A DNA stretch of 64,000 nucleotides. It comes from Aromatoleum diolicum. GTDB lineage: Bacteria; Pseudomonadota; Gammaproteobacteria; Burkholderiales; Rhodocyclaceae. The stretch's first letter is position 1, and each line of letters begins with the position of its first letter. The stretch is taken from NCBI RefSeq assembly GCF_012910955.1, contig NZ_WTVQ01000003.1, positions 62,001 through 126,000 on the forward strand, in the 5' to 3' direction. Made by a program: the position numbers and the translations under genes. This document shows, in pieces, positions 8,580 through 16,068 of this stretch. Below the pieces are notes generated by a model, which saw nothing but the letters and a program-made list of their open reading frames with translations, did not search any database and was not told where the DNA came from.

Positions 8580-9563
8580 ATGAAAATCTCGAAACTTGCG
8601 ACTACCGTGCTGACCGCCCTTGGCCTGAGCCTGAGCCTGAGCGCCGGCGTGCACGCCGAGACCGTGCTGAAGCTGGGCTATACGCCGACCAAGGACTCGC
8701 ACTACGCCGCCGGCGCCGATGCGTTCGCCGAGGAACTCGCCAAACGCACCAACGGGCGCTACAAGATCCAGCAGTTCCCCGCCAGTGCGCTCGGCGGCGA
8801 GCGCGAGATGATCGAAGCGGTGCAGCTCGGCACCCAGGACATCGTCCTGACCTCGACCGGTCCGGTCGGCAACTTCGTGCCGGAGGCGCGCATCGTCGAC
8901 ATCCCCTTCCTGTTCCGCGATTACGACCACGCCCACAAGGTGCTCGACGGCCAGATCGGCCAGGACCTGCTGAAGAAGTTTCCCGGCAAGGGCCTGATCG
9001 CGCTGGTGTGGATGGAAAACGGCTTCCGCCACATCACCAACAACAAGCGCCCGGTCAATACGCCGGACGACGTCAAGGGCCTGAAGCTGCGCACCATGGA
9101 GAACAAGGTGCACATGGAGGCCTTCAAGACCATGGGCGTACTGCCGACGCCGATGTCGATGGCCGAACTGTTCACCGCGTTGCAGCAGGGCACCGTCGAC
9201 GGGCAGGAAAACCCGATCCCGGTGATCCTTTCGAACAAGCTCTATCAGGTGCAGAAGAACGTCAGCCTCACCGGCCACGTCTATTCGCCCGCGCTGCTGA
9301 TCATCTCGCCGGGGGTCTGGAACAGCCTGAATGACGCCGACAAGAAGGCCTTCATGGAGGCCGCCAAGGTCGGGGTCGAAGCCAACCGCAAGCGCGTGAC
9401 CGCCGACGAGGCGAGCGGCATCGCGACGATCAAGGCCGCCGGCGTCCAGGTGGTCGAGAAGGTCGACCATGCCCAGTTCGCGAAAGCGGTCCAGCCGGCC
9501 TACACGGTGTTCGCCAAGGAGTTCGGCGCCGACCGCATCAAGCAGATCCAGGACGTCCGCTAA
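8580..9563 (+). CDS. dctP: TRAP transporter substrate-binding protein
   Basis: 327 residues with a signal peptide ending near VHA-ET (residue 26), then the DctP fold: LKLGYTPTKDSHYAAGADAF, GGEREMIEAVQLGTQDI, and LKLRTMENKVHMEAFKTMG with the arginine that usually binds the substrate carboxylate. It is periplasmic. The position after denD suggests it delivers erythronate/threonate. An ACCAGGAGAC site precedes the ATG. Confidence 0.9.
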   Translation: MKISKLATTVLTALGLSLSLSAGVHAETVLKLGYTPTKDSHYAAGADAFAEELAKRTNGRYKIQQFPASALGGEREMIEAVQLGTQDIVLTSTGPVGNFVPEARIVDIPFLFRDYDHAHKVLDGQIGQDLLKKFPGKGLIALVWMENGFRHITNNKRPVNTPDDVKGLKLRTMENKVHMEAFKTMGVLPTPMSMAELFTALQQGTVDGQENPIPVILSNKLYQVQKNVSLTGHVYSPALLIISPGVWNSLNDADKKAFMEAAKVGVEANRKRVTADEASGIATIKAAGVQVVEKVDHAQFAKAVQPAYTVFAKEFGADRIKQIQDVR

Positions 9564-9576
9564 CCTCACCGGAGGA

Positions 9577-9599
9577 GGGAGGGGCTCCGCGCTCCTCCC
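9577..9599 (+). promoter_or_regulatory. Intercistronic hairpin between dctP and dctQ
   Basis: GGGAGGGGC and GCTCCTCCC can pair (9 bp with one G-U pair) around a 5-nt loop. No T-tract follows. Such a stem could protect or attenuate the transcript so that the binding protein exceeds the permease; dctQ lacks a clear independent ribosome site. Confidence 0.45.
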
Positions 9600-9608
9600 G
9601 CAACGCTC

Positions 9609-10100
9609 ATGATCAAGCAGCTACTCAAGTTCGAGAGCCATGTGACCGACGTGATGCTGTGGCTCGCCTGCACGTTTCTCGTCCTCGCGGCGTCCTTCGG
9701 CATCTATCAGGTCATCACCCGTTTCGTCTTTTCCGAGCCCTCCACCTGGTCCGAGGTCGGCACCCGCATGGCGCTGATCTGGATGGTGTTCCTCGGCACC
9801 GTCGCCGCTTTCCGCCATGGCGCGCTGGTCTCGGTCGATCTCGCCTACCGGATCAGCAAGGGCGCGTGGCGCAAGGCCCTGCACCTGATCATCACCACCG
9901 TGACGCTGATCTTTCTCGCCGTCATCCTGTGGTTCGGCATCGATATCACGTGGAAGGTGCGTTTCCAGGAACTCGCCGGACTGGAGATCTCGATCTCGTG
10001 GGCCTATCTCGCCCTGCCGGTAGGCGCGCTGTTCAGCATGCTCGCCGTCATCGCGCACTACTTCGACCCCGTGCACGAGGAACTCGAAACGGCGCTGTGA
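9609..10100 (+). CDS. dctQ: TRAP transporter small permease subunit
   Basis: 163 residues with four predicted membrane segments (about residues 15-35, 50-70, 90-115, 130-150), the standard DctQ layout. It pairs with the large subunit to form the membrane complex. The ATG at 9609 lies just after the 9577-9599 stem and has no strong Shine-Dalgarno sequence. Confidence 0.85.
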   Translation: MIKQLLKFESHVTDVMLWLACTFLVLAASFGIYQVITRFVFSEPSTWSEVGTRMALIWMVFLGTVAAFRHGALVSVDLAYRISKGAWRKALHLIITTVTLIFLAVILWFGIDITWKVRFQELAGLEISISWAYLALPVGALFSMLAVIAHYFDPVHEELETAL

Positions 10101-10140
10101 CGCCGCCCGCGTCCCGCGTTGAGTTCCTCCGGAGGAAAAC

Positions 10141-11415
10141 ATGTCAGTAACGATGTTGTTCACGATGATTCTCGGCTTCGCGCTGAGCGTCTCGATCGCC
10201 GTGTCGATCGGTTTCGCGAGCGTCGCCGGCATCGCGCTGTTCTCCAGCGTGCCGATGCTCGTGATCCCGAAGGAAATCTTCGGTGCGATCGACAAGTACC
10301 CGCTCGCCGCGATTCCCTTCTTCATCCTCGCCGGCAACCTGATGGAAGTCGGCGGCATCTCGCGCCGGCTGGTCGAGTTCGCCAAGTCCATCGTCGGTGG
10401 CATGCAGGGCGGGCTCGCCTGCACCTGCGTGCTCACGTGCATGATCTTCGCGTCGGTGTCGGGCTCCAGCGTCGCGACCACCTTCGCGATCGGCGCGATC
10501 CTGATCCCGGCAATGATCAAGCACGGCTACCCGAAGCCCTTCGCGGCCTCGGTGCAGGCGACCGCCGCCGAGTTGGGCGTGATCATCCCGCCGTCGATCC
10601 CGATGATCCTGTACGGCGTGTCGGCGGAAGTCTCGATCGGCGAGCTGTTCATCGCCGGCATCGGTCCGGGCATTTTCATCGGCGTCGTGCTGATCATCTT
10701 CGTTGCCGTCTGGTCGCGCATCAAGGGCCACGGCAAGGACGACCACGTTGGTCGCAAGCCTTTCCGCGTCGCGCTGCGGGAAGCGGGACTCGCGCTGATG
10801 ATGCCGGTGATCATCCTCGGCGGCATCTACGGCGGCGTGTTCACGCCGACCGAAGCCTCGGTGGTGGCGGTGTTCTACGCGTTCCTGGTCGGTGCGCTGA
10901 TCTACCGCGAAATCACCGTCGATGACCTCGGCCGCATCCTGAAGAAATCGGTGATCTCGTCCGCGGTGATCATGTTCATCATCGCCAACGCGGGCCTCTT
11001 CAGCTTCCTGATCACCCGCGCCGGCGTGCCCGAGCAGATCGGCGAGTTCCTGCGCGAGATCCTGAAGAATCCGGCGATGTTCCTGCTCGGCGTCAACGTC
11101 GCGCTGTTCCTGATCGGCATGTTCATCGAGACCTCGGCCGCGATCATCGTGCTGGCCCCGATCCTCGCGCCAGTCGCGGCGAGTTTCGGCATCGACCCGG
11201 TGCATTTCGGCACGATCATGATCGTGAACCTCGCGCTCGGGATGATCACCCCGCCGTTCGGCGTCAATCTGTTCGCCGCCTGCACGGTCGCGAAGCTGTC
11301 GCTCGACAAGATGATCTCGTCGCTGCTGCCCTTCGTCGCGGTGATCCTCGCCTGCCTGATGGTGATCACCTACTTCCCGCCGCTGTCGCTGTTCCTGCGG
11401 GATCTGGCGTTCTGA
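10141..11415 (+). CDS. dctM: TRAP transporter large permease subunit
   Basis: 424 residues, highly hydrophobic, about 11-12 membrane segments. Typical DctM stretches include AIPFFILAGNLMEVGGISRRL, ELGVIIPPSIPMILYG and LGMITPPFGVNLF. It catalyses sodium-coupled uptake with DctQ and the binding protein. Its ribosome site GGAGGAA lies in a perfect 14-bp palindrome (10124-10137), which could fold and limit initiation. It is the last gene of the operon; a terminator follows. Confidence 0.9.
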   Translation: MSVTMLFTMILGFALSVSIAVSIGFASVAGIALFSSVPMLVIPKEIFGAIDKYPLAAIPFFILAGNLMEVGGISRRLVEFAKSIVGGMQGGLACTCVLTCMIFASVSGSSVATTFAIGAILIPAMIKHGYPKPFAASVQATAAELGVIIPPSIPMILYGVSAEVSIGELFIAGIGPGIFIGVVLIIFVAVWSRIKGHGKDDHVGRKPFRVALREAGLALMMPVIILGGIYGGVFTPTEASVVAVFYAFLVGALIYREITVDDLGRILKKSVISSAVIMFIIANAGLFSFLITRAGVPEQIGEFLREILKNPAMFLLGVNVALFLIGMFIETSAAIIVLAPILAPVAASFGIDPVHFGTIMIVNLALGMITPPFGVNLFAACTVAKLSLDKMISSLLPFVAVILACLMVITYFPPLSLFLRDLAF

Positions 11416-11446
11416 CGGTCCCCCGCGAGGGCGCCCCGATGAAGTC

Positions 11447-11473
11447 AAAAAGCCCGGCGATGCCGGGCTTTTT
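11447..11473 (+). terminator. Rho-independent terminator after the TRAP operon
   Basis: AGCCCGGC and GCCGGGCT form an 8-bp stem around a 3-nt loop, flanked by A4 and T5. It is a bidirectional-looking intrinsic terminator 32 bp after the dctM stop. Confidence 0.85.
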
Positions 11474-11617
11474 GTCGCGTGTGCCGGCCGGTGACGGAAC
11501 GATCCGCGAGTCGCAGCGTGTGGGGGCGGCCGCAATGGCCTCGACAGGGTGAAGCCGGCGGACTACCTTGAAACGAACGCGGCGAGCTTGCCGTGGCCTT
11601 GCGGACAGGAGGACTCC

Positions 11618-12043
11618 ATGCCGACTCGGGAGAGGCCATCGTCACCGACCGTTGTCGCGGTGCGAGCCGATCATGAAATCCTCACGCGACAAGGGCTGCC
11701 GTATTTCGTCGGAATTTCGGGCGAAACGGCCGGCAGTCGCGGCCTGTCGATGCACCTGGTCGTCATCCCGCCCGGTGGCGTGGCGGCCGCGCATCGGCAT
11801 CGCGGCTACGAGACCGCGATCTACGTACTGGAAGGCCGGGTCGAAACGCGCTACGGCGCGGGCCTGCGCGAAAGCGTGATCACCACTGCGGGCGAGTTCC
11901 TTTTCATTCCCCCGGACGTTCCGCACCAGGCCTTCAACCTGAGCGACAGCGAACCCGCGCGCGCAATCGTCGCCCGCAACGACCCGGCCGAACAGGAAAA
12001 TGTCGTGCCCTACGATCCGGCGGAAGACCGCAACCACGACTGA
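11618..12043 (+). CDS. Cupin-domain protein
   Basis: 141 residues. A single conserved beta-barrel covers about residues 35-110: PPGGVAAAHRHRGYETAIYVLEGRVETRYG carries the His-x-His and Glu metal ligands of motif 1, and AGEFLFIPPDVPHQAFN carries the motif 2 histidine. The ATG at 11618 is preceded by ACAGGAGGA. It stands between the TRAP terminator and the convergent methyltransferase. Its substrate is unknown; it may be a small metal-dependent enzyme or a sensor. Confidence 0.7.
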   Translation: MPTRERPSSPTVVAVRADHEILTRQGLPYFVGISGETAGSRGLSMHLVVIPPGGVAAAHRHRGYETAIYVLEGRVETRYGAGLRESVITTAGEFLFIPPDVPHQAFNLSDSEPARAIVARNDPAEQENVVPYDPAEDRNHD

Positions 12044-12054
12044 AGCGCTGTTGT

Positions 12055-12789
12055 TCAGGTCGTTTGCTTGCAGACGGCAGTGGAAGTCAGCTCGGGTTTC
12101 CTGAGGACGTAAAAGACATAGCCGTAATTGCCCTCCGCGGAGTCGAAAATCCGGATCCCCTTGAGCGTTTGATCCGCAAAATTGCGCACGGCCTGTTCGG
12201 GGTGCTGCAGCAGGGATTTCGCGAGCGGTTCGAGTTTGTCGTAATACCCGTCGATCCAGGCTGCTTTCGACAGCAGGTGCGTGGCGATCACATCGTAGCC
12301 CGCGTCCCGCGCGATCGCGAGGTTCTGGTCGGCGGTCCGCATGTCAGGGTACCCGGACTGAAAATAGGCGCGTACGGGATCAGGGACTTCCTCGCGCAAC
12401 CAGGACAATTCACTGACCACCGCATACCCGCCCGGCCTGATGGCCCGGAACCAGGTCTTGAGCGCGTTGGGGAAGCCCATGTGGTATGCGGCACATTCCG
12501 CCCAGAGCAGATCGATTTCGGGAAACGTCTGCGGGATGTCCGCCATGTCGATGCAATGCGTTTCGACAAGATGTTCAAGGCCGGACTCCGCCGAATATCG
12601 GGCGAGGCTCGCCAGATGTCGTTCGGATGTATCGACCGCATGCACTCTTGTCCGAAGACCGTTTGCCAGGGCGAGGGTCTGGCGGCCGACGCCGCTTCCG
12701 GCGTCGACGATCACCGCAAAGGCGTCATGCGGGATCATGGCCAGCACTTGCAGCGTGTCGGCGTTGCTTCCAGGGCCTAGTTTTTCCAT
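12055..12789 (-). CDS. SAM-dependent class I methyltransferase
   Basis: 244 residues. Motif I IVDAGSGVGRQTLALA binds S-adenosylmethionine. VHAVDTSERHLASLARY is the acidic loop, CIDMADIPQTFPEIDLLWAECAAYHMGF covers motifs II-III, and IRPGGYAVVSELSWL follows. The ATG at 12789 was chosen because the open frame upstream has no ribosome site; the one here is also poor. It lies 47 bp after the acyl-CoA dehydrogenase on the same strand, so it may be its operon partner. The methyl acceptor is unknown. Confidence 0.65.
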   Translation of the reverse strand: MEKLGPGSNADTLQVLAMIPHDAFAVIVDAGSGVGRQTLALANGLRTRVHAVDTSERHLASLARYSAESGLEHLVETHCIDMADIPQTFPEIDLLWAECAAYHMGFPNALKTWFRAIRPGGYAVVSELSWLREEVPDPVRAYFQSGYPDMRTADQNLAIARDAGYDVIATHLLSKAAWIDGYYDKLEPLAKSLLQHPEQAVRNFADQTLKGIRIFDSAEGNYGYVFYVLRKPELTSTAVCKQTT

Positions 12790-12836
12790 TTTTCGGATCG
12801 CGGTTGGATGGGATTGTTCGTCGTGCGCAGGCGGTC

Positions 12837-14084
12837 CTATTCGAGCAGATAGTAAGCTGCCGTCGCGCCGCGGTTGGCCCTGGCCTTGTCGAGTTCGCTG
12901 CGGGCCAGCACGCGCAGATGAACTTCGTCCGGACCGTCGAAGAAGCGCATCGCCCGGCCCCAGGTCCAGAACAGCGACAGGGGCGTGTCCGGCGTCAGCC
13001 CCATCGCGCCGAACACCTGCATGGCGCGGTCGAGGACGCGCGTTTGCAACTGGGCGGCGACGAGCTTGATGGCCGAGACATCGACGCGCGCGGCCTGATT
13101 GCCGCGCTGGTCCATCAGCCACGCGGCGCGCAGGACGAGCAGGCGCGCCTGGTCGATCTCGACGCGCGAGTGGGCGATCCACTCCTGGATGTTGGCGAAG
13201 TCGCTCAGATACTTGCCGAAGGTGCGGCGCTCCAGGGCGCGCTCGCACATCATTTCAAGCGCGAGTTCGCACTGGCCGATGGTGCGCATGCAGTGATGGA
13301 CGCGTCCCGGTCCGAGGCGCGCCTGGGCCAGCGCGAAGCCGTTGCCTTCCTCGCCGAGCAGGTTCTCCGCCGGGACGCGGACATCGCGGAAGACGATTTC
13401 GCAATGCCCCTCCGGCGCCAGGTGGTGCATCACCGGGATGTTGCGAACGATCTGCACGCCGGGCGTGCTCATCGGCACGATCACCATCGAATGGCGACAG
13501 TGCGCCTTCTCGTCCGCTGCGTCCTTCGTCAGGCCCATGACGATTGCAAACTCGCAGCGAGGATGGGCGGCGCCGGTGACGAACCACTTGCGGCCATTGA
13601 TGACGTAGTCGTCGCCGTCGCGCCGGATACTGGTGCGGATGTTGGTCGCGTCGGATGAGGCAACGTCGGGTTCCGTCATGGCGAAGCACGAGCGGATGCG
13701 GCCCTCGAGCAGGGGGCGCAGCCAGCGCTCGTACTGGATTTCCGTGGCGTGCAGGTGCAGCAGTTCCATGTTGCCGGTGTCGGGGGCGCTGCAGTTGAAC
13801 ACCTCCGATGACCACGGAATCCGGCCCATGGCTTCGGCCAGCGGGGCGTATTCCAGGTTGCCGAGCCGGGTGCCCGGTTCGTTCTCGCGCAGCCCGGGGA
13901 GGAACAGGTTCCACAGCCCTTCTTCGCGCGCGATGGCCTTGAGCGGCTCGATCACCGCCAGCGGATACTCGCCGCGTTCGACGCACTGGTGCCATTTTAG
14001 ATTGACCGGCAGTACGCGCCGGCTCATGAAGTGGCGCAACACTCCCAGGGCCGTTTCGGTTTTCTCTGAATAGTCGAAGTCCAT
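12837..14084 (-). CDS. Acyl-CoA dehydrogenase family protein (ACAD10/11-like), paralogue A
   Basis: 415 residues. The N-terminal helical domain is followed by the FAD/substrate motif CFAMTEPDVASSDATNIRTSI and [19 protein letters not shown]. The C-terminal helical domain ends with RFFDGPDEVHLRVLARSELDKAR. It uses FAD to desaturate an acyl-CoA at alpha-beta. The ATG at 14084 has GAGGAA 9 bp upstream. It is about as long as, and clearly paralogous to, the divergent gene at 14709-15968, so the two may form a heteromer as seen in some steroid side-chain dehydrogenases. A spacing-variant TetR site lies in its promoter. Confidence 0.82.
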   Translation of the reverse strand: MDFDYSEKTETALGVLRHFMSRRVLPVNLKWHQCVERGEYPLAVIEPLKAIAREEGLWNLFLPGLRENEPGTRLGNLEYAPLAEAMGRIPWSSEVFNCSAPDTGNMELLHLHATEIQYERWLRPLLEGRIRSCFAMTEPDVASSDATNIRTSIRRDGDDYVINGRKWFVTGAAHPRCEFAIVMGLTKDAADEKAHCRHSMVIVPMSTPGVQIVRNIPVMHHLAPEGHCEIVFRDVRVPAENLLGEEGNGFALAQARLGPGRVHHCMRTIGQCELALEMMCERALERRTFGKYLSDFANIQEWIAHSRVEIDQARLLVLRAAWLMDQRGNQAARVDVSAIKLVAAQLQTRVLDRAMQVFGAMGLTPDTPLSLFWTWGRAMRFFDGPDEVHLRVLARSELDKARANRGATAAYYLLE

Positions 14085-14157
14085 CGGGTTCGGTTCCTCG
14101 TGTCCGGCCTCGTCATCCATCGATCCGTGCCGATGGGGAAATGCGAGGTCTCGGGTG

Positions 14158-14186
14158 ATTATAGACGACCGACTGGGCGGTCGTGT
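14158..14186 (-). promoter_or_regulatory. Promoter -10 and spacing-variant TetR operator before acyl-CoA dehydrogenase A
   Basis: On the minus strand ACGACCG-N6-CGGTCGT is followed directly by TATAAT (14163-14158). The arms match the island operator but are 6 bp rather than 2 bp apart. The sequence sits where the -35/-10 spacer would be; the -35 hexamer is poor. Confidence 0.5.
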
Positions 14187-14196
14187 ATCGTGCGTG

Positions 14197-14588
14197 TCAA
14201 CTAAACGTGGTGATGGGCGGCTTTCCCGGGAATCCGGGTCACGTCGTGGCGAGGGAGTCCGGTGTGGGCGCTGCGCGAACGCGAAGTGGAGGCAGATGGT
14301 GCAGGGGAGCTGCGGGACAAATCCGGGTGGGCGGTATGGCGGCAGAAGGGCCTGAGGCATGGCGGCCGGTGACCGCGCACGGCCAGGACGGCGAGCATGC
14401 GGCGGATGCCGGTCACGACCGGGCGTCGCCGGTCTGCCCGCTGATCCCGAGCCGGATGAAGTACACGTGCTCGGGACGCTGCAAGGGGTGCAGCCCGGTC
14501 GGCCGCGTGACGAAGCCGGGGCCGGCGGACGGGGCTGGCGAAATTTCGTGAGGAGGACGACGGGTGTGCAAGGCAACACGTCGACCGA
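14197..14588. other. Intergenic stretch without recognisable gene
   Basis: About 390 bp between the divergent acyl-CoA dehydrogenase promoters. Open frames here have no family resemblance or ribosome sites. I see no repeat or RNA structure that I can name. Confidence 0.4.
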
Positions 14589-14618
14589 TTGACACCCGAC
14601 CGGTCGGTCGGGTACTCT
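14589..14618 (+). promoter_or_regulatory. Promoter with TetR operator in the spacer, upstream of the acyl-CoA dehydrogenase B/Mo-enzyme operon
   Basis: TTGACA (14589-14594) and TACTCT (14613-14618) flank the perfect inverted repeat ACCCGACCG-GT-CGGTCGGGT (14594-14613). A bound TetR dimer would cover both promoter boxes. Confidence 0.75.
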
Positions 14619-14708
14619 AGGTCATGTCAGCGTACGCACATTCGCAAGGACGCTCCGTCGCCCACGCCGGGTCGGGGCTGCGTCATCAATTCAGAGAGGT
14701 CGCCAGAA

Positions 14709-15968
14709 ATGGATTTTGAGCAATCGAAGAAGTCACTTGAGTGGATGGAGCGGGTCCGAGTTTTCATGGACGAGCATGTCTATCCGGCCATTCCGGTCTA
14801 TCACCAGCAGGCCGCCAGCATCGATCGCTGGACGGAGACACCGCCAGTGTTCGAGGAACTCAAGGCGAAGGCGCGTGCCGAAGGGCTGTGGAACATCTTC
14901 ATGCCGCCGTCGGATCATGACGACGACTTCTTCAGGAGCATCGGCCTGACCAACGTCGAGTACGCGCCGATCGCGGAGCTGATGGGGCGCGTGTCCTTCG
15001 CGTCCGAGGTGTTCAACTGCATGGCGCCGGACACCGGCAACTTCGAGGTGCTGCACCGCTACGGCACGGCCGACCAGAAGCGCCGCTTCATGGTGCCGCT
15101 GATGAACGGCGAGACGCGCTCGGCCTTCCTGATGACCGAGCCGAAGGTGGCGTCGTCCGATGCGCGGAATATCCGCACCGAGATCCGCCGCGACGGCGAC
15201 GACTACGTGATCAACGGCCACAAGTGGTGGTCGTCGGGCGCGGGCCATCCGCACTGCGCGTTCTTCATCGTGATGGGCAAGACCGATCCGGACGCGGAGA
15301 CCTATCGCCAGCAGTCGATGATCCTGGTGCCGCGCGACACGCCGGGGGTGACGGTGGTGCGCCACCTCAACGTGTTCGGCTTCGACCACGCGCCGCACGG
15401 GCACTTCGAGGTGATCCTCGACAACGTGCGCGTACCGGCGGAGAACCTGGTCCTCGGCGAGGGTCGCGGCTTCGAGATCGCGCAGGGCCGCCTCGGGCCG
15501 GGCCGCATCCATCACTGCATGCGCAACATCGCGTCGGCGGAGGTTGCGCTCGAGCGGATGTGCATCCGCCTGATGTCGCGTGAAGCGTTCGGCAAGAAGA
15601 TCAACGAGCACTCGGTGTGGGAGGAGCGCATCGCCAAAGCGCGCATCGACATCGAGATGGTGCGCCTGCTGTGCATGAAGGCGGCCTACATGATGGACAC
15701 GGTCGGCAACAAGGCCGCGCGCGGCGAAATCGCGATGATCAAGGTCGTCGCCCCGCAGGTGGCCCAGCGCATCATCGACATGGCCATTCAGGCACACGGC
15801 GGCGGCGGTGTTTCGCAGGATTTCGGGCTCGCCGAGATGTACGCGAATACCCGGATCGTGCGATTGACCGACGGCCCGGACGAGGTGCATTGTCGAACGG
15901 TGGCCAAGCTCGAGTGTCGCAAGTACGAAGGGCGCGACTACGCGAGCATCAAGGCGTATTCGAAGTGA
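14709..15968 (+). CDS. Acyl-CoA dehydrogenase family protein (ACAD10/11-like), paralogue B
   Basis: 419 residues. [20 protein letters not shown] and [19 protein letters not shown] are the FAD-binding core; [23 protein letters not shown] and [19 protein letters not shown] are C-terminal family stretches. FAD-dependent acyl-CoA desaturation is expected. The ATG at 14709 has AGAGAGG upstream; a longer open frame from 14589 only runs through the promoter. It is the first gene of the operon with the PadBCD-like complex, which links it to the oxidation of a CoA thioester. A 16-bp direct repeat (15962 and 15984) overlaps its stop. Confidence 0.83.
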   Translation: MDFEQSKKSLEWMERVRVFMDEHVYPAIPVYHQQAASIDRWTETPPVFEELKAKARAEGLWNIFMPPSDHDDDFFRSIGLTNVEYAPIAELMGRVSFASEVFNCMAPDTGNFEVLHRYGTADQKRRFMVPLMNGETRSAFLMTEPKVASSDARNIRTEIRRDGDDYVINGHKWWSSGAGHPHCAFFIVMGKTDPDAETYRQQSMILVPRDTPGVTVVRHLNVFGFDHAPHGHFEVILDNVRVPAENLVLGEGRGFEIAQGRLGPGRIHHCMRNIASAEVALERMCIRLMSREAFGKKINEHSVWEERIAKARIDIEMVRLLCMKAAYMMDTVGNKAARGEIAMIKVVAPQVAQRIIDMAIQAHGGGGVSQDFGLAEMYANTRIVRLTDGPDEVHCRTVAKLECRKYEGRDYASIKAYSK

Positions 15969-16068
15969 TGGCGAAGTAGCGGTGAAGTGATGGCGAAGTG
16001 ACCCGCGCGGGGCGGCGCGAGCGCGCCCGTCCCCGGCAGGGATAACGATATGGTTGGAGGGACAGAGA

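Noticed and set aside
12055-13248. Long minus-strand frame of 397 residues spanning the methyltransferase and part of the acyl-CoA dehydrogenase
   Set aside because: Only the part from the ATG at 12789 has family motifs; the upstream part is an Arg/Ala-rich antisense or out-of-frame shadow of the dehydrogenase gene.
14589-14708. Upstream extension of acyl-CoA dehydrogenase B
   Set aside because: The extension covers the promoter itself; the domain starts at [12 protein letters not shown] with a ribosome site directly upstream.
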